45,129 bases of DNA from the NCBI GenBank assembly GCA_945860565.1, contig CAMAQS010000011.1:1-45129 (forward strand), in the 5' to 3' direction. Below the pieces are notes generated by a model. It did no database searches, was not told the origin of the DNA, and was given only the letters and a program-made list of their open reading frames with translations. The stretch comes from Chitinophaga pinensis (GTDB taxonomy: Bacteria > Bacteroidota > Bacteroidia > NS11-12g > UBA955). Both the position numbers and the translations under genes were made by a program. Below, piece by piece: positions 8,786-17,400 of the stretch (its first letter is position 1; each line of letters begins with the position of its first letter).

Positions 8786-8885
8786 ATCTGTTTGTGTTAA
8801 TTACTTCTTTGACGAACTTTAATCAAACAGGTTTAATCTGAAAAGAACGAACTAGATGAAAACACACAATTAAACGATGAAGCCC

Positions 8886-11705
8886 TTAACGACTCAAATA
8901 CATGCTTTTTTGTTTGTACAAATCCCTGAAAACAGGGTCTTTGGTATCTTTAAAAAAGAGAATTGCTTCGCCTGTACTTTTCATTTCAGGGCCCAATTCC
9001 CGATTTACGTTAGGGAATTTATCAAAACTAAAGACGGGTTGTTTTATGGCAAATCCTTCAGGTCTGGCTTTAAATTTAAAATCACCAACCTTATTAACGC
9101 CTAACATAATTTTCATCGCCATGTTAATGTATGGTATGTCGTATGCTTTGCATATAAATGGCAAAGTGCGTGATGCACGTGGATTCGCCTCTAAAACATA
9201 GACTTTTTCATTTTTGACCGCAAATTGAATGTTTAACAATCCAAGTACATTCAATGCCCTAGCAATTTTAATGGTATATTCCTCAATCTGTGCGATAACA
9301 TTCTCACTTAAACTAAACGGAGGCAAAACAGCACTACTATCTCCACTATGGATTCCAGCAGGTTCTATATGTTCCATCATTCCAATGATGTGTACATCTT
9401 CACCATCACACAAACAATCTGATTCAGCTTCTTCCGCACGATCTAAAAAATGATCAATCAATACACGATTTCCAGGTAAATCTCCCAGTAATTTAACAAC
9501 TGCAGTTTCTAAGTCCTCGTCGTTTATTACAATCACCATACCTTGACCACCTAAAACATAACTCGGTCTCACCAAAACGGGGTATCCTACTTTATTCGCA
9601 ATTTCAATCGCTTCGTCAGCGTTTACAGCAACACCGTATTTCGGATATGGAATTTCCAATTCAGCAAGTAAATCACTAAATCTACCTCTATCTTCAGCAA
9701 TATCCATGTTTTCAAAGGTTGTTCCTATGATTTTAATCCCCTTTTCATGAAGTTTTTCTGCAAGTTTAAGTGCAGTTTGACCACCCAATTGTACAACTAC
9801 ACCTTCTGGTTTTTCATGCTCAATAAGTTCCCATAAATGTTCCCAATAAACGGGTTCAAAATACAATTTATCAGCAATGTCGAAATCTGTACTAACGGTC
9901 TCAGGATTACAATTTAACATGATGGCTTCATAACCTGCTTCTCTTGCCGACAATATACCATGAACACAACTGTAATCAAATTCAATTCCCTGACCAATTC
10001 TATTTGGACCACTACCCAAAACAATGATTTTCTTTTTATTGTCAGATTTACTTTCGTTTTCTGATTCAAAAGTTGAATAATAATAGTTTGTAGGACTAGG
10101 AAATTCAGCGCTACAAGTATCCACCATTTTATAGGTTCGTTTAATTCCCAATTTTTTTCGGGTTTCATAAACTTCTTCTGCCATGGTATTTCCACCTAAT
10201 AACCAAGCTATTTGTTCGTCGGAGAAACCTTTTTCTTTGGCTATTTTTAGAAGAGAGTAGGGGATATTGTCAATTTTATATCGCTTTACTTCATTTTCAG
10301 TTTTTACTAAATCGTGAATCTGTTCTAAAAACCATCGATCAATACGGGTGATTTTTTGAATCGATGTAATCGGAACACCCAATGAAATCGCATCATGAAT
10401 TTGAAATATTCTGTTCCAACTTGCATGTTCTAAACCATAAATAAGTTCCTCAAGATTTTTACTGCTCTTACCATCTGCACCAATACCGTGTCGCCCAATT
10501 TCTAAACTTTGGCAAGCCTTTTGTAATGCCTCTTGAAAACTTCTACCAATTGCCATTACTTCACCCACACTCTTCATTTGTAAACCTAATTCTTGATCAG
10601 ATCCGGGAAATTTATCAAAATTCCATCGTGGGATTTTTACAATAACGTAATCTATTGCAGGCTCAAAAAATGCACTTGTAGTTTTTGTTACAGGATTTTT
10701 TAATTCGTCTAAGTAAAATCCAATTGCCAATTTTGCTGCAATTTTTGCAATAGGATAACCAGTAGCCTTAGAAGCTAAAGCAGAACTTCGACTTACCCTT
10801 GGATTTATTTCTATTGCAATTATTTCTTCATCCGCTGGATTTACAGAAAATTGAACATTACAACCACCCGCAAAAACCCCCATTGAACGCATCATCTTAA
10901 ATGCTAAATCACGCATTCTTTGAAATGTGGTATCACTTAGTGTCATAGCTGGGGCAACAGTAATACTATCTCCTGTATGAATTCCCATAGGATCAAAGTT
11001 CTCTATGGTACAGATTACGGTAATATCGTCTTTACTGTCTCTTAAAAGTTCTAATTCATATTCCTTCCAGCCTAAAACTGCCTTTTCTACTAGTACTTCA
11101 TGCACCGGACTGGCTTCTAAACCCCTAATTAGCGCTTTGTCGAAATCCTCTTTTTTATGCACAAAACTTCCACCACTACCGCCCAATGTATAACTAGGAC
11201 GAATTACCAAAGGAAATCCAATTTTTTGCGCTATTTCTTTGCCTTCCAAATAGCTGTTTGCAACTTGACTTGGTGCAACACCTATCCCCAATTCTACCAT
11301 TAATTGGCGGAATTTTTCTCTATCTTCCATTTTATCAATGGCTTCGATATTTACACCTATGATACGAACATTGTATTTTTCCCAAATACCAAGTTCTTCG
11401 AGTTCTTTTGCTAAGTTTAAAGCCGTCTGTCCACCCATAGTTGGCAATACAGCATCTATATCTTGTTCTTTTAAGATACTCTCAATGCTTACTGAATTTA
11501 ACGGTAATAAATAGATATGGTCGGCATTGATTTTATCTGTCATAATAGTCGCAGGATTACTGTTTATCAATGAAACTTTAATTCCTTCTTCTCTTAGACT
11601 TCTAGCAGCCTGTGAGCCTGAGTAATCAAATTCACAAGCTTGTCCTATAACAATCGGTCCACTGCCAATTATCAATACGTGTTTTATAGAGGGGTCCTTT
11701 GGCAT
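8886..11705 (-). CDS. carB: Carbamoyl-phosphate synthase large subunit
   Basis: Makes carbamoyl phosphate from glutamine-derived ammonia, bicarbonate and two ATP, for pyrimidine and arginine synthesis; partner CarA is not in the window. The 939 residues show the duplicated ATP-grasp layout: IIGSGPIVIGQACEFDYSG at the start and VLGSGPNRIGQGIEFDYSC near residue 560, with matching PSYVLGG-type and EINPR/EANPR motifs in each half. The protein stops shortly after GPEMKSTGEA, where the E. coli enzyme (1073 aa) continues into its ~135-residue allosteric domain. It therefore lacks the UMP/ornithine regulatory domain. I believe this shorter form is normal in the phylum. Confidence 0.96.
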   Translation of the reverse strand: MPKDPSIKHVLIIGSGPIVIGQACEFDYSGSQAARSLREEGIKVSLINSNPATIMTDKINADHIYLLPLNSVSIESILKEQDIDAVLPTMGGQTALNLAKELEELGIWEKYNVRIIGVNIEAIDKMEDREKFRQLMVELGIGVAPSQVANSYLEGKEIAQKIGFPLVIRPSYTLGGSGGSFVHKKEDFDKALIRGLEASPVHEVLVEKAVLGWKEYELELLRDSKDDITVICTIENFDPMGIHTGDSITVAPAMTLSDTTFQRMRDLAFKMMRSMGVFAGGCNVQFSVNPADEEIIAIEINPRVSRSSALASKATGYPIAKIAAKLAIGFYLDELKNPVTKTTSAFFEPAIDYVIVKIPRWNFDKFPGSDQELGLQMKSVGEVMAIGRSFQEALQKACQSLEIGRHGIGADGKSSKNLEELIYGLEHASWNRIFQIHDAISLGVPITSIQKITRIDRWFLEQIHDLVKTENEVKRYKIDNIPYSLLKIAKEKGFSDEQIAWLLGGNTMAEEVYETRKKLGIKRTYKMVDTCSAEFPSPTNYYYSTFESENESKSDNKKKIIVLGSGPNRIGQGIEFDYSCVHGILSAREAGYEAIMLNCNPETVSTDFDIADKLYFEPVYWEHLWELIEHEKPEGVVVQLGGQTALKLAEKLHEKGIKIIGTTFENMDIAEDRGRFSDLLAELEIPYPKYGVAVNADEAIEIANKVGYPVLVRPSYVLGGQGMVIVINDEDLETAVVKLLGDLPGNRVLIDHFLDRAEEAESDCLCDGEDVHIIGMMEHIEPAGIHSGDSSAVLPPFSLSENVIAQIEEYTIKIARALNVLGLLNIQFAVKNEKVYVLEANPRASRTLPFICKAYDIPYINMAMKIMLGVNKVGDFKFKARPEGFAIKQPVFSFDKFPNVNRELGPEMKSTGEAILFFKDTKDPVFRDLYKQKSMYLSR

Positions 11706-11721
11706 AATTGCAAAAATTTCA

Positions 11722-11729
11722 CAAAATTA
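11722..11729 (-). promoter_or_regulatory. -7 promoter element (TAATTTTG) of carB
   Basis: Perfect TAnnTTTG on the minus strand, 16 nt before the carB start codon. No well-spaced -33 TTG was seen. Confidence 0.55.
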
Positions 11730-11777
11730 GATTACTTCTATTAAAATTAACAGTTTTGTTGATAAATGAACAGCGAT

Positions 11778-12722
11778 TTAATTTAAAAGCAAAAAGCTGA
11801 AGTATTCTAAGAAAAACAAAATCCAATATAATTTATAAAATTTCTTCAATGATGTTTGGTTTGAAATATCCGTTTTTAATGCCATAATCACAAACGCTAC
11901 GAATGTAATAATGTGAAATACAATGAAATATAACAAACCAAATGGTAAATGCGCTTGGTTAGTTTGTGTGTAAATATCGTTATTAAGATAATTTAAAATC
12001 CCCCAAAAAATAAGAAAAAGATAACCAGCTCCTACAGTGGTTGTCCCTAAATTCATGGCTGTTTTTCTCGAAAATCTGACTGCTACTGTACGAATATTGT
12101 ATTTTAAATCTCCTTCTGTGTCAGGTAAATCCTTAAACCAAGCAATCCCTAAACTAAAACAAGTCATAAACACCGTCAATGGCAACATCCAGAATTCTAC
12201 AATAAATTGCCCTTCTTTAAATTGAATGAAGTGAAGTGCCACACCCACATTTACCAATGGCCCTCGAACCAATGAAATGGCCATTGCTGCCCAGAAATGA
12301 AAACGTTTAAAACGAATAGGCGGAATGGAATATGCAGCTCCTAAAAGTAGAATGGTGAATATCAAACATCCAAAATAAAAACTTAAAAAAAAAGAGATGA
12401 TTAATGCCATAAACAGCCCAAAAAATGAAATTATTTTGCCTTGTTTTAAAGTCAAATCACCTGTTATTAATGGTAAATTGGGCTTATTAAGTGCATCTAT
12501 ATCACGGTCGTACACTTGATTTATTCCGGTAATAAAAAGATTGCAAGCCAAACATGCGAAAAGAGTTTGTAAATAAAAAATAATTGAATTTGAATGTAAT
12601 GCTTCTTCAAATTTGAATACCAATAAAAACAAAATACTTATGCTTATAATACTACCAATGATAGTATGGGGTCTGCTAAATTTCCAAACAGATTTAAAAA
12701 AATTATTCCTTTTCAATTCCAT
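11778..12722 (-). CDS. Homogentisate phytyltransferase-like UbiA prenyltransferase
   Basis: A 314-residue inner-membrane protein with about nine helices. The first UbiA Asp motif is INQVYDRDIDALNKPNLP (residues ~64-81) and the second is KDLPDTEGD (~196-204). The whole run, including WKFSRPHTIIGS at the N-terminus, AYSIPPIRFKRF in the middle and FYKLYWILFFLEY at the C-terminus, follows cyanobacterial and plant homogentisate phytyl/prenyltransferases (Slr1736/VTE2), as I remember them, more closely than MenA or UbiA proper. These enzymes join a prenyl diphosphate to homogentisate with loss of CO2, the committed step to tocopherols and plastoquinone. The gene is divergent from the phytol-kinase fusion with 34 bp between start codons. 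The prenyl donor and acceptor are inferred. Confidence 0.78.
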   Translation of the reverse strand: MELKRNNFFKSVWKFSRPHTIIGSIISISILFLLVFKFEEALHSNSIIFYLQTLFACLACNLFITGINQVYDRDIDALNKPNLPLITGDLTLKQGKIISFFGLFMALIISFFLSFYFGCLIFTILLLGAAYSIPPIRFKRFHFWAAMAISLVRGPLVNVGVALHFIQFKEGQFIVEFWMLPLTVFMTCFSLGIAWFKDLPDTEGDLKYNIRTVAVRFSRKTAMNLGTTTVGAGYLFLIFWGILNYLNNDIYTQTNQAHLPFGLLYFIVFHIITFVAFVIMALKTDISNQTSLKKFYKLYWILFFLEYFSFLLLN

Positions 12723-12756
12723 ACAAAGTTCAGTAAATCCATGGATATTTGCTTAA

Positions 12757-14211
12757 ATGTGGGAATTATTTAAAATCCAGCTAGTTGGTATCGTATTGAG
12801 CATATTTTGTACAGTATATTGGTCTAAATTATATCCCAAACACTTATTTTTATCCCGAAAAATATTACACATTTTGGTAATTTCGCTAAGCGGAAATATC
12901 ATTTTTTTGCTTCCAGATGAATATTTAAAAATCGTTATTATAATTATATCAATTTCGAGTTTTATTCTGTTTTTTCTGGTTCAGAAGGGATTTTTTAAAT
13001 CAGATCAACGAAAAAGTTGGGGCATTTTTTATTTTCCCGTTGGCTTATTATTTCTGTTGCTGGTATTTCCAAATGAACGCGAATTAATTGGAATTGCATA
13101 CTATATTTTGGCTTTTTCAGATGGCTTTTCAGCTATATTTGGACGATTGTCGCCTATTTGGTTGCCCTCCAAATTTCGGAAAATCAATCATATAAATTGG
13201 AGTCCTGATTCGAAAACAATGATCGGATCAATGGTATTTGCTTTATCTACGGCATTGATTTTATGGTTATTTCTTTCCGCTGATGCAGCCTCCAATTTTA
13301 AAAATCTGGTTGCAGTAATTTGGTTTATTGCATTAATTTTAATGGGAGTGGAATTATCTGCATCCAAAGGTAGCGACAACCTTTTTGTTCCCATATTTGG
13401 GTTTTTGTTTTTGCATAATATCGAAAATATTTTTCTTATGTTAAATGAACATCTCATTTACTATTTACCCTTATTACTCATGGGTATTGTTTTCATAAAA
13501 AAATTCAATTGGTTATCTAATTCTGGTATTTTCCAAGCAATTTTATTATTGACTTCAATGGTTATGGCTAAATTTACACTATTGCCAATATTGTTGTTTT
13601 TTATATTGGGTTCTATTTCAAGTAAATTAAATAAAGTACAGAAATCAGATAGCAAACATGGTAAGGCCCGCGATGGGTATCAGGTTCTTGCAAATGGAGG
13701 TGTTGTTTTATTATTGGCTTGGTTAAAAATTGAATCTCAAAATGAAATATTTAGTATACTCATGTATGTTTCAATTTGTATTTCTATGGCCGATACATTT
13801 AGCAGTGAATTTGGTATGAAATTCGGTGGCCAACCATGGGATATAATTAGATTTAAAAGAATAAATCAAGGCTTGAGCGGTGGAGTTAGTTTAGCTGGAA
13901 CCATTGCATCATTTATGGGGGCAGGGATTATTTCTTTATGTTATTTTTACCTCCATTCTGATGGCTTTGTGACTTTATTAATCTTATTTAGTGGTGTAAT
14001 GGGCTCTCTAGTTGATAGTGTCTTAGGGAGTTTATTTCAACCGAAATTTAAATCGGAATTTGGGGAAATTATGGATTTTGGAAAAAAAGAAGACAGAGTT
14101 TCGGGATATGCTTTGTTTTCAAATGATTTTGTAAATTTTCTAAGCAATGTAATCGTAACTGGTTTGTCTTATTTTGCGATTTTAGTTTATTTTATGTATT
14201 TATTTGGTTGA
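12757..14211 (+). CDS. Fused phytol kinase (VTE5-like) and phytyl-phosphate kinase (DUF92/VTE6-like)
   Basis: A 484-residue polytopic membrane protein with two family signatures in tandem. Residues ~1-235 resemble the dolichol/phytol kinase family: LSRKILHI, YYILAFSDGFSAIFGR, SKTMIGS, and VELSASKGSDNLFVPI. Residues ~240-484 are DUF92: SKHGKARDGYQVLANGG, then MADTFSSEFG and NQGLSGGVSLAGT. In plants and cyanobacteria separate VTE5 and VTE6 proteins phosphorylate phytol to phytyl-P (CTP-dependent) and then to phytyl-PP. Here both would be in one chain, divergent from the homogentisate phytyltransferase-like gene. Geranylgeraniol or another prenyl alcohol could be the real substrate. The ATG at 12757 follows an imperfect -7 element by 5 nt. 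Confidence 0.8.
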   Translation: MWELFKIQLVGIVLSIFCTVYWSKLYPKHLFLSRKILHILVISLSGNIIFLLPDEYLKIVIIIISISSFILFFLVQKGFFKSDQRKSWGIFYFPVGLLFLLLVFPNERELIGIAYYILAFSDGFSAIFGRLSPIWLPSKFRKINHINWSPDSKTMIGSMVFALSTALILWLFLSADAASNFKNLVAVIWFIALILMGVELSASKGSDNLFVPIFGFLFLHNIENIFLMLNEHLIYYLPLLLMGIVFIKKFNWLSNSGIFQAILLLTSMVMAKFTLLPILLFFILGSISSKLNKVQKSDSKHGKARDGYQVLANGGVVLLLAWLKIESQNEIFSILMYVSICISMADTFSSEFGMKFGGQPWDIIRFKRINQGLSGGVSLAGTIASFMGAGIISLCYFYLHSDGFVTLLILFSGVMGSLVDSVLGSLFQPKFKSEFGEIMDFGKKEDRVSGYALFSNDFVNFLSNVIVTGLSYFAILVYFMYLFG

Positions 14212-14444
14212 TTTTAATCTAAAATCACAAATTGGAAAGTTTTGGTTCAATTTTTGTGGGATTTTTTCCTTTGGTAGATTTAACAAAACAAGAGAATATT
14301 TTTTCTCTCTTTGGGGGAGAAAGTGTATTAAATTGTATACAATGTATAAATAATCATTAGCTGATTATGCGATTTCAAATATATTCGCAGACATCTATTG
14401 ATTATTTTTAATCTTAAATCACGCAATTAATAGACTAATTAAAT
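14212..14444. promoter_or_regulatory. 233-bp leader of the adhesin operon with a 12-bp palindrome
   Basis: It contains a perfect palindrome, ATTGTATACAAT, at 14332-14343, and just before it an imperfect hairpin (TTTCTC...GAGAAA near 14300-14323). I see no strict TAnnTTTG element here, unlike most other upstream regions in the window. The palindrome could be an operator, but this is speculative; nothing else is recognised. Confidence 0.3.
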
Positions 14445-17400
14445 ATGAAAATGAAGAGTACAATCCGAATAAATCAAAAACTACTTTTGTATTTTAACCG
14501 ATGTGTAAGTCAAATGGTTACTCACGTTAAAATGATGGTTTTACTTGTTGTAATAGGTTTGGTTTTGCCAAAATTAAAAGCACAATCGATTAGTATTATA
14601 TCCTCAACTCAACCTTCCTGTTTTGGTGGAAATAATGGAAGTATCACTGCTCAAGTAATTGGAGGTACAGCAGATTATCAGTTTGAAATAGATTCGGGAC
14701 AGGCAATTTTAACTTATTTCGCATTACAAGTTTCAAATTCATTTACTTTTAATAATCTACGTTCGGGTATGAGTTATACCATTCGTTGTAAAGACCTCAA
14801 TGGTGGTGGTGGGCCATATTCTAGTGCTATTGTGAATCTTTCGCAACCAAGTAGTTTATTAAAACCGAATGCATCTAAAGTTGATGTTCTATGTAAAGGA
14901 AACAGCACTGGTTCTGTTTCTTGTGTTCCTTCAGGTGGCGGAAATGTGGTATCTTATTTTTGGTCGCCAATAGGAGTTAATACCCAAACAGTAAATTCTC
15001 TTCCTGCTGCGGTTTATACAGTCACCGTAACCGACGACAATGGTTGTTCTCAAAGTGAAATAATTGAGATTTTGGAGCCTTCATTTAATTTATCTGCAAC
15101 AGCGCCATCAAATCTAAGTTCAAATGTATCTTGTAATGGTGGTAGTAATGGAAGTGCTACTTGTGTTGCAATTGGTGGAACATCGCCTTATACTTACAGT
15201 TGGAATACAAGCCCAGTTCAAACAAATGCTGTAGCAACTAATTTAACGGCGAATAACTATATATGTACTGTTAAAGACAATAATAATTGTCAAACCACTG
15301 CGAGCATAACTATTACACAACCTACACCAATTGTAGTTACTACTACTCCAACAAATTCATTGTGTAATGGTAATAGTAGTATCAGTTTCTCAGCAACTGG
15401 AGGTGTAGGAGTGATAAATCAATTTGACATAAACAATGCGGGTAATTTTTCAATTATTTCCTCAATTTCTAATTTAGTAGATGGGAATTACATAATTACA
15501 GCGAAGGATGCAAATAATTGTTTAAAATCTAGTTCCGTTACCATTACCCACACAGACAATGTAGCCCCCACAGCCATTGGCAAATACATAACATTAAATT
15601 TAAATTCTTCTGGAACTGCATCTATAACTGCATCATCAGTTAATAACGGAAGTAACGACAATTGCAATGCAGTGCTATCTATCGATAAATCAAGTTTCAC
15701 CTGTTCTGATACAGGTCAAGTACCTGTAATTTTAACTGCAACAGATCCTGATGGACGTAAAGATACAGCTTTGGTATATGTCCTTGTTAAAGATATAACC
15801 CCACCAGTAATTGCAAATTATGCCCTTACTAAAGTGTACATTAACAATTTAGGTGCTGGTACTTTAACCGGTTTAATGCCAGATAGCGCATCCACAGACG
15901 AATGTGGAATTTTTAAAAGAACAGTTTGGCGTCAAGCATTTCAATGCACCGATGCCAATCAAAATTTTTCAGGAAATTTTGAGGTGAGAGATATCGCAGG
16001 CAATATCTCCAATAAAACAATCACAGTTAGAGTCTTGGATACACTTAGACCAACTACTTTGGTCGTTAAAAACATCAATGTTTATCTTAAACAAACAGGA
16101 AAAGATACAATTGGTTATGCGGATCTATTTACCAGTGCATCAGACAATTGTGGAATCAGTAAAATTTATATCTCAACTGCCAGCGACAGTGTTTTTGATT
16201 GTTCCAAAAAAGGAATTAATAAAGTAAAACTTTTTGTTGAAGATGCTTCTGGGAACAAAAGATGGTCGGAATCTACAGTAACAGTTCTAGATACCTTAAA
16301 ACCCGATTCATTGAAAGTTCAAAATGTAACCTTGTTTCTAGATGTTAATGGAACAGCCACTCTCCACGATACCGATGTGGTTAAATATACGAGAGATAAT
16401 TGTGGAGTTGTAGATACAACATTGCAAAAATACAGTTTCGATTGTTCCAATTTAGGAAACAATAATTTAAAGGTAACCATTGCTGACGCCTCTGCAAATA
16501 AACTTGAAAAAACAGTTAATATCACGGTTTTAGATACCATTAAACCAACTCCAATTGTAGTTAAAAGCCCACTGGTTTATTTGGATAGTTTTGGCAATGC
16601 CAGCCTCACATGGATGGATGTATTTACCAGTTCATCAGATAATTGTGGAATCACAAATTGGTTTTTAACGGATTCAGTTTTTACCTGCTCAGATACGGGT
16701 ACATTTAAGATTACCGCTACAGTCGCAGATGCTTCGGGAAATGTTACCACCAAAGAAGCAACTGTAATTCTAAAAGATACCCTTGCTCCTTTCAATTTAA
16801 TATTGAAAGATACGGTTTATGCTTTCCTAGATAATTCAGGCAATTATAAAATCAATAACCTGGATGTTATTCTTAACGTAGAGGAAAATTGTGCAATCAG
16901 TAAAGTTGTTTATTCCGATAGCATTTTCAATTGTTCAGATCTTGATTCTTTTAGAATTTTTGTGGCTATCTACGATTATTCTAATAACCTAACTTTTGAT
17001 TCATTTGAATTATTGTTATTTGATTCCACACCACCTATTGCAAAGTCCCATACAAAAGATACATTTTATTTAAATACTTCTGGTGCTGTCAACATAACAC
17101 CTTTTGATATTGACAATGGTAGTTCAGATAACTGTTCTGGATTTTCAAGGTCTATAAACATTAGTTCATTCTTTTGTAACAGTGCAAGCAAAAGAACAAA
17201 TGTAATTTTAACAGTAACAGATGCGTCTGGCAATGTTTCAAAAGATACAAGCGATGTACTTATTTTAGACACCGTAAAACCCATCATTATTTTAAAGAAT
17301 CCTAAACTTTACCTTAATTCTGCAGGTAAAGACACTTTGCATTTGTGGCAAGTAGATGGAGGTAGTTATGATAATTGTACAATAAAAAGAAGAACTTTAA

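Noticed and set aside
12724-12751. Near-match -7 elements GAACTTTG (minus) and GATATTTG (plus) in the 34-bp gap between the two prenyl genes
   Set aside because: The minus match sits 1 nt from its start codon, so it cannot drive that start; the plus match has only 7 of 8 positions. Mentioned in the gene entry but not listed as promoters.
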